In this document: positions 53,476 through 61,297 of the stretch, piece by piece
Numbering within the stretch: position 1 is the first letter of the stretch
Layout of the letters: the number at the start of each line of letters is the position of its first letter
DNA from: Acidobacteriaceae bacterium
Lineage (GTDB): Bacteria; Acidobacteriota; Terriglobia; Terriglobales; Acidobacteriaceae
Direction: 5' to 3'
Assembly (NCBI GenBank): GCA_035944135.1
Contig: DASZBM010000010.1
Span: 558,001 to 622,000 of the forward strand
Length of the DNA: 64,000 bases
Translations under genes and position numbers: made by a program
Notes under the pieces: generated by a model
What the model was told of the DNA's origin: nothing
What the model saw: the letters and a program-made list of their open reading frames with translations, nothing else
The model's database searches: none

Positions 53476-55533
53476 TCAATGGGCTGCGAGTTGGGGCTCG
53501 GCGGCGAGAGCCACTGAGGCACTCTGCCCCTGCCACTTAATCTGTAGCACGGTGATGTCGTCGGCCTGCCCGAATTTCTTTGCGGCTGTTGCGATTTCAT
53601 CTGCTGTAGCCCGCTGCTTCATCATCTCTTGTACGCGATCAAAGCCGAAGAGCCGCCCATGCGAATCCTGGGCCTCCGCTACACCGTCGGAGATGAGCGT
53701 CAATTCGTCGCCAGGCTGCAACTGCAACGATTGTGAGGGGAAGCCGATTCCCGCGATCATGCCGAGGGGAAGCGCACCCTCCATATGGATTTCAATGGCG
53801 TTCAGATAGGGCGGTGGGTGGCCGGCATGCGCGAGAGTGACCGCTCCCTCTGGGGATATGCGCAGAATCTCGCAGGTTGCGCTGGCATGTTCGCGCTCCG
53901 CAAGCTGCTCGTTGAGCATGGAAAGGATTTGCGAAGGATCCGTGCTTTGCTGCACAGCCATGCGGATTGCGCCCACGATCAAAGAGACCAACATTCCCGC
54001 CTGGAGTCCTTTGCCGGTAACATCACCGACGACGATGAGCGCCGAGCCTTGGTCGTCCAGTGGGAGTATCTGGAAGAAGTCTCCGCCCACCTCACGAGCG
54101 GGGTGGTACTCACTTCGAATGCGCATGCCTTTGATGGCAGGCAACTGGTCCGGAATAAGAACGTGCTGGATACTGCGTGCCTGCTCGATTTCGAGCCTCC
54201 ACTGCTCCTGCAGCCGCTGCGAACGGACGAAACGGCTCAGCAGCATGATGGTGATGATCAACAGTGACAGGATGGTTGAGATGGTTCCGAGCGAGACTCT
54301 AAAGCCGAAGACCGTAGTGTTCAGGGCTATATGGATCAGGCGCAGTTCACGCTGGAAGTTTGCGACGAAGGCAAGGATGATGGCCGCGGCCGCCAATCCG
54401 CCCTCAGCCTTGCGGCGCTTGAATCCCATGTAAGCCACAACTACCAGCAGCACCCCTAATCCAAGTTTGAGGACCATGAGTGTGGGAAGCAGAATGCTGG
54501 ATGCCTGTACGGGAATCTTCTGCCCGTAGAGAGGAGGCCGGAGCATCAGGGTGCCGATGGATAGCAGAGCAACAAGTGCCCAGGCTATGCCGTGGATACG
54601 GTGCAATTTAGGCAGCCGGAACCAGTAGGCCCAGAACATCACCCAGAGGCCGATGCGGATCGGGGTGGCGAGTACGTCCGACATAATCGCGGTTTCGGTC
54701 TGACCCATCGGAGTCGTAAAGTTGGCCAACAGAACGACCGAGTTGCCGAGCAAAGTCACGAGGCACACCAGCGCCAGCCAGAAGTATGCCTCCTCGTGCG
54801 GATCTAACCAGTAGAGTGCAGCTGCCATCAGCAGAGCCATGATGAGGATCAGCGATTCAAGGAATCCACTACCGACGAAGTGGGCGATGTCATCGAAGTC
54901 CAAACGGATCTCGCCTGCGATATCTCGTGAATAGCCGAGCATCGGAGGTCCGTGCAGTCCGCCCGCGTCCGGACTGCTGAACGGGGTAGCGCTGTCCATC
55001 CAGAGGCGGATGGCGAGTGTCATCTTTCCGCTTGTGAGATCTCTGGGTAACGTATACGCGCGTGGGAGCGTGGCGTATGCAGTTACTGAACGCCCATTGA
55101 ACTTTCCAAATTGCCCGATCTGGGTTCCGTTGACGAACACCTGGTAGGCATCGTCGACACTGTCTGGCATCTTGACGGCCAAGTGGCGTCCTGAGCTCTG
55201 CACGTCGATGGTCAGCCTGTACCATGCATAGCCGGTGTAGCCCGGATACCCACGTGCGGTCCAGCCTGGAAGGGGGAAGGTCTGACTAGGATGTTTGGGA
55301 TTGGTGGGAGGTGTCATATCCATCTCCGACCAGGAGGAATCGTCGAAGCCTGGCTGAGACCAGGCAGGGTCATCACCCGTATGAAACTTCCATGGCCCGA
55401 CCAAGGGAGTCACCGAGTCGCCCAAGCGCACCTGTTCGACTCCAGCGGCTACCGACGGTGTGCGTGGCGCCGACGTCTGCGCAGCGCCCAGGACGGGTAG
55501 CAGTATTGCGATCAGCAGTCCAGCACGGAACAT
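53476..55533 (-). CDS. Membrane sensor PP2C phosphatase (SpoIIE-type)
   Basis: Predicted 685-residue integral membrane protein. Signal peptide at 1-19, then an extracytoplasmic jellyroll-like domain (about 40-220) with WKFHTGDDPAWSQPGFDDSSW and YQVFVNGTQIGQFGKFNG, of the kind found in sugar-binding sandwiches. Six or seven TM helices follow at about 225-435. The cytoplasmic SpoIIE/PP2C domain runs from about 445 to 670, with metal-binding EVGGDFFQIL and IVVGDVTGKGLQAG, and the end-motif QADDITVLQIKW. It should dephosphorylate STAS anti-sigma antagonists, several of which are encoded 1-5 kb away. A sensory role for the outer domain is inferred from the layout. Confidence 0.85.
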   Translation of the reverse strand: MFRAGLLIAILLPVLGAAQTSAPRTPSVAAGVEQVRLGDSVTPLVGPWKFHTGDDPAWSQPGFDDSSWSEMDMTPPTNPKHPSQTFPLPGWTARGYPGYTGYAWYRLTIDVQSSGRHLAVKMPDSVDDAYQVFVNGTQIGQFGKFNGRSVTAYATLPRAYTLPRDLTSGKMTLAIRLWMDSATPFSSPDAGGLHGPPMLGYSRDIAGEIRLDFDDIAHFVGSGFLESLILIMALLMAAALYWLDPHEEAYFWLALVCLVTLLGNSVVLLANFTTPMGQTETAIMSDVLATPIRIGLWVMFWAYWFRLPKLHRIHGIAWALVALLSIGTLMLRPPLYGQKIPVQASSILLPTLMVLKLGLGVLLVVVAYMGFKRRKAEGGLAAAAIILAFVANFQRELRLIHIALNTTVFGFRVSLGTISTILSLLIITIMLLSRFVRSQRLQEQWRLEIEQARSIQHVLIPDQLPAIKGMRIRSEYHPAREVGGDFFQILPLDDQGSALIVVGDVTGKGLQAGMLVSLIVGAIRMAVQQSTDPSQILSMLNEQLAEREHASATCEILRISPEGAVTLAHAGHPPPYLNAIEIHMEGALPLGMIAGIGFPSQSLQLQPGDELTLISDGVAEAQDSHGRLFGFDRVQEMMKQRATADEIATAAKKFGQADDITVLQIKWQGQSASVALAAEPQLAAH

Positions 55534-55652
55534 AAGCGGTTCTCCATCGGGGGTAAGCTGGCGAGGAACGTGCCGGCTCTTCTGGAGACAACTTGAGGCG
55601 GATTTGCCTGATGACAGATGCTACACGGCTCAGGCTTCCGAGGGGAATAAAA

Positions 55653-55676
55653 AAGCCGCACGCGGGCGTGCGGCTT
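55653..55676 (-). terminator. Rho-independent terminator of the PEP-CTERM gene
   Basis: Eleven-bp stem (AAGCCGCACGC / GCGTGCGGCTT). On the minus strand it is followed by TTTTTTATT. It lies 33 bp after the PEP-CTERM stop. Confidence 0.85.
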
Positions 55677-55708
55677 CTTGAGTGTCGAGTGGGTTAGAGG
55701 TCAGACGC

Positions 55709-56254
55709 TCAAACTTTTCTTCGTCGCCTGACAAGATAGCCGACTGAACCGAGGCCGCTCAGCGCCAGCCAGATCGAACCTGGTTCGGGCGAATTTGCGA
55801 CCCCGTCTACGTCCGGGAAGTCAGATCCGGGGACGGCATTCTCGAGCAGCACGACAAAATGGTAGGGAGCAATGCCGCAGGAGTTTGTTCCGCAGGCATC
55901 CTCGAAGCTCAAGGCATATTCGGTGCCGTCGGAACTCAGGCCACAACTGAAGTCAGAGAACGCGTCGCTTAAGCACTGAACTGGAAGGTTGCCGAGAGTG
56001 TTGGCATAACCCAAACTGATATTGGTTATGACGTGATCCGAATCGTTAAAGCCCAGAGCGCAACCCGTGTAACTGAAGCCGCCGTAAGAGACATTACAGT
56101 CCGCGAAGCCAAAAGAAAATGGGACGCCAGGCTGGATCAGAAAGAACGGCGAATCTGCGGTTGACGGATCGAGAACCAGTACCTGATAGGCTCGCGCGGC
56201 ATGAGTGAGTCCCATGAAAAGGACAGCCATCACCATATAGCGAAGAATCTTCAT
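55709..56254 (-). CDS. PEP-CTERM-sorted secreted protein of unknown function
   Basis: Predicted 181-residue surface protein. A signal peptide at residues 1-22 ends near AARAY. The body contains several cysteines (CNVSYGGFSYTGC, CLSDAFSDFSC, CGTNSC) that could form disulphides. The C-terminus SPEPGSIWLALSGLGSVGYLVRRRRKV is a standard PEP-CTERM tail: PEP motif, hydrophobic helix, Arg-rich end. It marks the protein for exosortase/EpsH processing. No exosortase gene is in the window. The frame begins earlier, but the ATG at 56254 has GGGAG five nt upstream. The body matches no family I recognise. Confidence 0.85.
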   Translation of the reverse strand: MKILRYMVMAVLFMGLTHAARAYQVLVLDPSTADSPFFLIQPGVPFSFGFADCNVSYGGFSYTGCALGFNDSDHVITNISLGYANTLGNLPVQCLSDAFSDFSCGLSSDGTEYALSFEDACGTNSCGIAPYHFVVLLENAVPGSDFPDVDGVANSPEPGSIWLALSGLGSVGYLVRRRRKV

Positions 56255-56562
56255 ATGAACTCCCGTTACCTGCTCTCGCGCGCTCAAATACTCACAAAGG
56301 AAAGAGCCCGCAGAGCATCGGTGAATTCAGCTGGACGAACCTTCTCGGGGGGATGGCTCCGCGACGGAGACAGAGACGAGTCAGCCAGTTGTTCTTGTGT
56401 CTGCTAGTGATAGCACAAAGGTTCGCTGGTCGGTGGATTTTTTTTGCCGAAAGGTTTTGTAACGAAGATGCGTGGGACGCGTCATCGAAAAGCGGTAAAT
56501 TTGTGCCACGCTGAGCGCAACAACATGCACAGTTCCAACGTTGGAGTCGATTCGCAAAAGTG
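56255..56562. other. Gene-free region between the PEP-CTERM and STAS genes
   Basis: Apart from the STAS-operon terminator at its far end, this region holds the PEP-CTERM gene's promoter and leader on the minus strand. A TTTTTTTT run (56434-56441 vicinity) and a partial sigma-54-like TGGCAC on the minus strand (56503-56508) are seen, but the second element does not fit. No gene is evident. Confidence 0.4.
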
Positions 56563-56586
56563 AAAGCCGCCTTGGGGGGCGGCTTT
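56563..56586 (-). terminator. Terminator of the partner-switching operon
   Basis: AAAGCCGCC / GGCGGCTTT stem with a six-nt loop, 22 bp after the last STAS gene. On the minus strand it is followed by a short T-rich stretch. Confidence 0.75.
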
Positions 56587-56608
56587 ATGCTTCTGCGAGG
56601 GATGTCCC

Positions 56609-56953
56609 TTACGCGAATGCGGCGATCGCGTCCTTCTCGTCTTCCTTCACGTCGAAAATTGTCAGGAGCTTGGTAATCACCAAAAGATCCTTGACCTTCT
56701 TGGAGAGGTTCATCAGCTTAAGGTCGCCGCCGGCATTCTTGACCGAGGTGTATGCCCCCACGAGTTCGCCGAGCCCTGCGCTATCGATGTAATTCACATC
56801 GGCGACGTTGAGCAGAATCTTTTTTGAACCTGCCGCCAGAGCATCACGTACGGCGTCGCGCAGGCCGATGCTGCCTTCACCCAACGTAATCTTCCCGCTC
56901 AGGTCGAGCACAGTAACCCCACTGACGTGCCGAATCTTGATATTCATGCTCAT
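56609..56953 (-). CDS. STAS-domain anti-sigma factor antagonist
   Basis: Predicted 114-residue single-domain protein of the RsbV/SpoIIAA type. SGVTVLDLSGKITLGEGS near 11-28 starts the fold. NYIDSAGLGELV near 54-65 holds the phosphorylatable Ser58 at the kinase-contact site. LMNLSKKVKDLLVITKLLTIFDV near 80-102 is the typical C-terminal helix. When unphosphorylated, such proteins bind the RsbW-type kinase and free its sigma or other partner. ATGA overlap with the kinase upstream. The ATG at 56953 has GAGGAG nine nt before it. Confidence 0.9.
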   Translation of the reverse strand: MSMNIKIRHVSGVTVLDLSGKITLGEGSIGLRDAVRDALAAGSKKILLNVADVNYIDSAGLGELVGAYTSVKNAGGDLKLMNLSKKVKDLLVITKLLTIFDVKEDEKDAIAAFA

Positions 56954-57390
56954 GAAACGCTCTCCTCATCTCGATTTCTGTGTTTGACCAGCGTGATCTC
57001 TGTGCCAGGACTCAGTTGCCGGAAGTGTACCTCATCCATGATTGCGCGCATCAGGAAAATGCCTCTTCCCGACGGTCTGAGCAGGCCCTCCGGCGAAAGG
57101 GGATCGGGAACATCCGAGGGATCGAAACCGCCGCCCTGATCAGCGATCCGAATCGACAGAGCATCCGCCGTTAGGGTAAATCGTGCGTTGACGTGTTTGC
57201 TGGGATCCTTTTTATTGCCATGGAGCACGGCATTAACCGCAGCTTCGCGGGAAACCATCGCAAGTTGACTGGCTGTGTCCTCGTCGAACCCAGCCCTTTC
57301 TGCGTACTCGTTTGCCTTGGCTTCCACGGTCTCCACTGTGGAGAGCGTGGAAGGCAGGACGAGTGCCTCATCTAGCTCCGGTTCGGTCAA
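56950..57390 (-). CDS. RsbW-like serine kinase / anti-sigma factor
   Basis: Predicted 146-residue GHKL ATPase-fold protein. N-box EAAVNAVLHGNKK near 50-61, G1 IADQGGGFDPSDVP near 84-97, and G2 SGRGIFLMRAIMDEV near 108-122. These are the ATP-binding elements of RsbW/SpoIIAB. It should phosphorylate a STAS partner, most simply the one it overlaps by four nt. No sigma factor lies next to it, so its other partner is unknown. Confidence 0.88.
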   Translation of the reverse strand: MTEPELDEALVLPSTLSTVETVEAKANEYAERAGFDEDTASQLAMVSREAAVNAVLHGNKKDPSKHVNARFTLTADALSIRIADQGGGFDPSDVPDPLSPEGLLRPSGRGIFLMRAIMDEVHFRQLSPGTEITLVKHRNRDEESVS

Positions 57391-57526
57391 GGCCTACATC
57401 CTTACTGCCGCTCACGAGGGTTGAGGCTCCCGCGCTGCAACGACTTTGCTGAACAGACTCAAGAATTGTGCAGAAGTCTACCTTGAATCCTAAGTCGCCG
57501 CCAGGCGCAACAGTGTAGCTGCTCGG

Positions 57527-57910
57527 TCAAGCCCCTGCTTCAGCTGCTTCGGTGGTGGGATATAGCGGCAGAAGATTGTCCAATTTCGTCATCTCCAGGA
57601 GCGCCATTATGCGCGGCGCCGCACCTGCGACAGCCATTTTTCGGCCGCTTCTTTGTGCCGAGACAAACGAGTGAACCAAGAGCCCCAGTGCCGCCGAATC
57701 CATGTAGGGAACCTGGCCGATATCAAAGATCAGATATCGGGCATTCACCTGCTGGAGGGCCCGTTGCAGCTGAAACATGTTTCCGAGCGTAAATGGACCG
57801 GAGAGCGATAGAACTTCGACGCCATCCTCGCGACCCGATCTCTGAACGAAACTCATTGGCGCGTCTGGCATATGCGGCAGAGTGTAATGAAATAAACCTT
57901 CCACGACCAT
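57527..57910 (-). CDS. STAS-domain protein
   Basis: Predicted 127-residue STAS protein. The fold begins near DGVEVLSLSGPFTLGN at 29-44. PYMDSAALGLLVHSF near 69-83 carries the likely phospho-acceptor Ser72, and SGRKMAVAGAAPRIMALLEMTKL near 87-109 follows. ARYLIFDIGQ near 57-66 matches RsbV-like strands. Some residues differ from the neighbours (PYMDSAAL rather than DYIDSSG), so it may pair with a different kinase. The start is uncertain: ATG at 57910, 57871 or 57856, none with a clear ribosome-binding site. Confidence 0.85.
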   Translation of the reverse strand: MVVEGLFHYTLPHMPDAPMSFVQRSGREDGVEVLSLSGPFTLGNMFQLQRALQQVNARYLIFDIGQVPYMDSAALGLLVHSFVSAQRSGRKMAVAGAAPRIMALLEMTKLDNLLPLYPTTEAAEAGA

Positions 57911-57957
57911 AACAATCGTGTAAAAACGGTTGGCGGCAGGTCGGGAGTTGATTTGTG

Positions 57958-58314
57958 TTACATCGCGGAGAGGGCGGCGGCCTGATCAGGCGAAATGCTG
58001 GCGTACTTGGCCACGCCTACCATCGTGAACACCTTCTTGAAGTGTGGTGTCAGGCCGAAGATGCCAATCGTGCGATGGCCGGCAGTACGCTCCTCCAGAA
58101 GCATTTGAATGATGATCGCAATCCCAGACGAATTGATGTAATCAACCCCGCTGAAGTCGAGCAGCACCTTTTTGACTGCGCCCGCTCCATGGTAGGCCTG
58201 CAGGATCGCCTCTTTTGAGGTGGAGGCAATGTCCCCGGTGAACGCAAGGATCGCAACATCGTCGCCAGAAGCGGCGGTAGCGTCACGCCGTGCAATTTTG
58301 GTACCGGTCTGCAT
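57958..58314 (-). CDS. STAS-domain anti-sigma factor antagonist
   Basis: Predicted 118-residue RsbV/SpoIIAA-type protein. VAILAFTGDIASTSKEAIL near 20-38 opens the fold and LLDFSGVDYINSSGIAIII near 51-69 carries the phospho-acceptor Ser62. GHRTIGIFGLTPHFKKVFTMVGVAKY near 79-104 follows. It overlaps the kinase gene upstream by one base. The pair therefore forms a classic coupled kinase-antagonist module. Confidence 0.9.
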   Translation of the reverse strand: MQTGTKIARRDATAASGDDVAILAFTGDIASTSKEAILQAYHGAGAVKKVLLDFSGVDYINSSGIAIIIQMLLEERTAGHRTIGIFGLTPHFKKVFTMVGVAKYASISPDQAAALSAM

Positions 58315-58751
58315 TAGCTGTTCTCCTTAGCAAGTCGGATCACTAGACGAACAAAGCTTTTTCCGGGAGGGCCTTTGTGCCACTCCGCCTCGTCGACCAG
58401 GGATTGAATCAGGAACATCCCCATTCCTCGTGTTGCTTCTTCGCCGGCCATTTTACGGTCGATATCAGGCGCGGAGGGCGCGCTTCGCAGGCCATTGCCA
58501 TCATCGATGACCCTGATCTCGAGCTCGTCATTGTTGCTGGACAGGACGACTGCGATATCCAAGCGGTCATCGAACCTGTTCCCGTGTTCGATCGCATTGA
58601 TGCAGGCCTCGGCGACTGCGGTCTTGAGATCTTCTATGCGATCGTCTGAAAACCCCATCATTGCAGCCATTCCAGCCGCAGTGCTCATCGCGATCTTCTC
58701 GAACCCGAGCTCTGAGGGTAGGCGGACCTCAACGGAACTTCCGTTCTTCAT
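58314..58751 (-). CDS. RsbW-like serine kinase / anti-sigma factor
   Basis: Predicted 145-residue GHKL ATPase-fold protein. N-box EACINAIEHGNRF near 49-61, G1 VIDDGNGLRSAP near 81-92, and G2 TRGMGMFLIQSLVDEAEW near 107-124. It belongs to the same family as the kinase at 56950 but is distinct in sequence. ATGA overlap with the phosphatase gene upstream, and one-base overlap with the STAS gene downstream. This gives a phosphatase-kinase-antagonist set in one transcript. Confidence 0.9.
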   Translation of the reverse strand: MKNGSSVEVRLPSELGFEKIAMSTAAGMAAMMGFSDDRIEDLKTAVAEACINAIEHGNRFDDRLDIAVVLSSNNDELEIRVIDDGNGLRSAPSAPDIDRKMAGEEATRGMGMFLIQSLVDEAEWHKGPPGKSFVRLVIRLAKENS

Positions 58752-59923
58752 GCGAGGGTGTTCTCCTGTCCGTGGCGAAGATGGCAGATCGCAATTGCCG
58801 TCATATCATCTGTCTGGGGCGCGCTTGCAGAGTAGGAACTCAGAGTCTCCCAGAGCGTTCCAAGGTTGGCGGCTGCGTCGTCCTGAGATGCATCGCGGAA
58901 GGCATCGCTCAAACGATCGCAGCCGAACTCGTCGTCGCCGCAGAACACCTCTGTCAGGCCGTCGGTATAAAGCAGAAGGCGCGCTCCGGGCGGGAAGCGG
59001 AGCGTTTCGGATGAATAGCTCATCCCGGGAATCATACCGAGAGGGGTTCCGGACGCATTGATCCTGCAAACCGTTTGATCCGGGAGGGCAATCAAGGCAG
59101 GATTGTGGCCGGCGTTTACGACTTCAATCTGGTCCAGGTCTGGGCGGAGCCGCAGAAAGATTGCGGTCACATACCGGCGGCGGGCCTCGACGCCCTCCTC
59201 CCAGTGTTGCTGTCCAAGACGGTCGGCCAGTTCTGCCAGGGATAACGGCTGGCTTGCGAGCGAGCGAAAAGCGGAGCGGAACCCGGTTGCAATGATGGCG
59301 GAAGCGAGACCTTTGCCGGCAACATCGGCGACCACGAAAAGGTGCGTCCCGTCGGCCAGAACGACTGTGTCCATGTAGTCACCGCCCACCTCATAGCACG
59401 CGCTCGAGCGACCCTCGATGGAGAATCCTGGGATCGTCGGCATGCACTTCGGGAGCAGCGACCGTTGAATATTTCGAGCTGCGTCAAGGTCCTGCTGTAC
59501 GCGCGCCCATTGCAGGTCCCGCTCGTGGTACATCGCGTTTTCCAGTGCCACAGCGGCTTGCAGGACCAGTCCTTCGATGAAATCTTCTTCGTAGATGGAC
59601 AGTTCTTCGCCGCCACTTGGCGTAACCAGCAATTCCGCCAAGCCAGTGTTATCGCGCGCAACGAGCTGAAAACGAGCATTAGCGGGCGAATCGTGATCCG
59701 GCGATCCATACCTGGCCAATAAATCTCTTGTCTGCGGCGAACGAAACTCCGCGCCTTGAATCTCCAGTTCGCGCACGAGAACCTTCGCGGTCCGAGCCAA
59801 GACATCGTGTACAGAGACGATTGAGTGCACCTGCCGAGAGGCTTCGAGCAAAGCCTGCAGCCGTACGATCTGCTCTTCTAATGAGAGCAGCTTGTCCGCT
59901 CGGGTTGAGGTCGCGGCGTCCAT
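58748..59923 (-). CDS. SpoIIE-type PP2C phosphatase with GAF-like sensor domain
   Basis: Predicted 391-residue cytoplasmic phosphatase. The N-terminal segment, about residues 15-135, is a small sensor region resembling GAF (LLEASRQVHSIVSVHDVLARTAKVLVREL and IEGLVLQAAVALENAM). The linker helix DLDAARNIQRSLLPKCMPTI near 145-164 leads into the PP2C domain. This has EVGGDYMDTVVL and FVVADVAGKGLASA (metal sites), VNAGHNPALI, LLYTDGLTEV and QTDDMTAIAICHL. It should dephosphorylate the neighbouring STAS proteins when its sensor domain is activated. First gene of the cluster. Confidence 0.88.
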   Translation of the reverse strand: MDAATSTRADKLLSLEEQIVRLQALLEASRQVHSIVSVHDVLARTAKVLVRELEIQGAEFRSPQTRDLLARYGSPDHDSPANARFQLVARDNTGLAELLVTPSGGEELSIYEEDFIEGLVLQAAVALENAMYHERDLQWARVQQDLDAARNIQRSLLPKCMPTIPGFSIEGRSSACYEVGGDYMDTVVLADGTHLFVVADVAGKGLASAIIATGFRSAFRSLASQPLSLAELADRLGQQHWEEGVEARRRYVTAIFLRLRPDLDQIEVVNAGHNPALIALPDQTVCRINASGTPLGMIPGMSYSSETLRFPPGARLLLYTDGLTEVFCGDDEFGCDRLSDAFRDASQDDAAANLGTLWETLSSYSASAPQTDDMTAIAICHLRHGQENTLA

Positions 59924-60134
59924 CGTCGCTAAGGGCGGGGTGAAGTTGGCCCCCAGTGTACATGAGCGGTGCGGGTGATAGTCAGAAACTGCTGATGCTG
60001 TTGATTCAGATAGAGCTACCGTGCGCTCCGTCGCGCGGTTCTAGTGAAGCGTTTCAGTCAGCAATGTGATGCTGCCAGCGATGCCGGAATCGGGCAATGT
60101 ATCGGACCGCGAAGAACCCATGACGCCTGTGGTC

Positions 60135-60941
60135 TCAGGCGGTGGGGATCCAAACGCTGGATTGGCACCAACTGGTTTCGATCTCAGGAATGCTGAGGTG
60201 TCCATGTCCGTGCTTGCAGACAAGCTCCGTGCCATTGAACTCGAGGAAGTTCCAGGATGGGCGGCCTACGCGTGCGGGAGATGCAAGTGAGCACAAACAG
60301 TGTTGGCAACGCAGGGCACTGTCGAGTGAGCTCCATCGCAAACCGAGCAGGCTGAAGAGCACGAATGAAAGGCTCTGCAGGATGAGCGCGGTGAAGGGAA
60401 GGAAGGAATGAATCGGCCAGGTGAAGTCACTACTGAGCATCCAGGACAGAAGAAGGATGAGCACCATCTTGGCGATGAGAAAGAGGCGCGCCTTGAGGCG
60501 AAGTCGATGCGGAGCAGAGAGGTTCTCTTCTAACGAGGTGACCGCCGTCGCAAAGCTGACGAAGGCGATGAGTGACGACTCTGCGGCGATACGAGGGAGA
60601 TTGGCGAATGCGATGATCGCGAACGCATGCAGGCTCCCCACCGCGATGATGGCTGGGATCGTTGCGAGCAGAAGCAGGGAGACGAGCAGCAGGATGCAAA
60701 GTGACGGCGTGCCGGTGAGAGCGCGGCTGACGGTATCTGTTCGGAGCCAGAGAGCATCCTGAAGGACGCCAAAGAACAAAGCAGGCGCTGCCTGCGCGGA
60801 ACGTCGGTGCGAGCGGTGCCAGAGCTCCGCCTGCCACGAGCGAAGCCAATCCTCCCGGTCTGCGTTCGGGACCAGCCACTGGGTCGCTGCGAGAAGGAGA
60901 CGGTCGGCGCGGGTGAGAGGGGACGGTAGCGCTGGGATCAT
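60135..60941 (-). CDS. Membrane protein with C-terminal zinc-ribbon-like segment, PadR-linked
   Basis: Predicted 268-residue membrane protein. An N-terminal helical stretch (about 10-60) precedes several TM helices at about 80-215 (LCILLLVSLLLLATIPAIIAV, LFLIAKMVLILLLSWML, LILQSLSFVLFSLLGL). The C-terminal tail has RCQHCLCSL and VCKHGHGHLSIPE, a possible CxxC/C-H-H metal site near 220-255. I do not recognise the family. ATGA overlap with the PadR gene shows they are co-translated. The frame opens at 61082, but the start at 60941 is fixed by that overlap. Confidence 0.7.
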   Translation of the reverse strand: MIPALPSPLTRADRLLLAATQWLVPNADREDWLRSWQAELWHRSHRRSAQAAPALFFGVLQDALWLRTDTVSRALTGTPSLCILLLVSLLLLATIPAIIAVGSLHAFAIIAFANLPRIAAESSLIAFVSFATAVTSLEENLSAPHRLRLKARLFLIAKMVLILLLSWMLSSDFTWPIHSFLPFTALILQSLSFVLFSLLGLRWSSLDSALRCQHCLCSLASPARVGRPSWNFLEFNGTELVCKHGHGHLSIPEIETSWCQSSVWIPTA

Positions 60942-61243
60942 ACGTGCTTCTCCGGGAGCAGGCGAGCGAGCAAAGGATAACGCTCCGTCGCCGCTAAAAT
61001 CGCTGCTTTGCCGGAGTGCGTGATCTCGTGATAGCGGCGGGCGGGGCGCTGTGCCGCAGCCGCGTCTGCGTCGGACTCCCAACGCGAGACTACGAGGTCG
61101 TCGCGTTCCAGTCGACGCAAAGCTGGATAAACGGTCCCGCTGGGAAGACCTGTGGCTTCCATAATGTCGAACCCGAAGCAGTAGCCCAGGCTCAGGGCCT
61201 TGAGGATGAGAGCGGCGGTATGGGACAGGCGAGGCGGCTTCAT
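60938..61243 (-). CDS. PadR-family transcriptional regulator
   Basis: Predicted 101-residue winged-helix regulator. LSHTAALILKALSLGYCFGFDIMEATGLPSGTVYPALRRLERDDLV near 6-51 is the PadR HTH with the typical GTVYPALRRLE recognition region. RRYHEITHSGKAAI near 69-82 follows the wing. The frame reaches a TTG at 61264, but the ATG at 61243 lies beside a long dyad at 61242-61282 that would otherwise be coding. It is co-translated with the membrane protein and divergent from the ABC transporter, which it probably represses, as PadR proteins often do for exporters. Confidence 0.88.
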   Translation of the reverse strand: MKPPRLSHTAALILKALSLGYCFGFDIMEATGLPSGTVYPALRRLERDDLVVSRWESDADAAAAQRPARRYHEITHSGKAAILAATERYPLLARLLPEKHV

Positions 61244-61282
61244 ACTATGTAGTATTCTATACAAAGTAGTATGCTACATAGT
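61242..61282. promoter_or_regulatory. Long dyad, probable PadR operator
   Basis: Perfect inverted repeat ACTATGTAG at 61244-61252 and CTACATAGT at 61274-61282, with a centre-to-centre distance of 30 bp. ATACTA-TG-TAGTAT at 61242-61255 is itself a dyad, and GTAG-TATG-CTAC is another inside. It sits between the divergent PadR and ABC starts, ideal for repressing both. Confidence 0.7.
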
Positions 61283-61297
61283 CTTTGGAGGGCAGGA

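Noticed and set aside
56499-56508. TGGCAC on the minus strand, a possible sigma-54 promoter for the PEP-CTERM gene
   Set aside because: The second element at the right distance reads TTAC rather than TTGC, and the site is about 250 bp from the gene.
60041-60290. Short frames on both strands between the phosphatase and membrane-protein genes
   Set aside because: They overlap the membrane-protein 3' end out of frame, and have no ribosome-binding site or domain.
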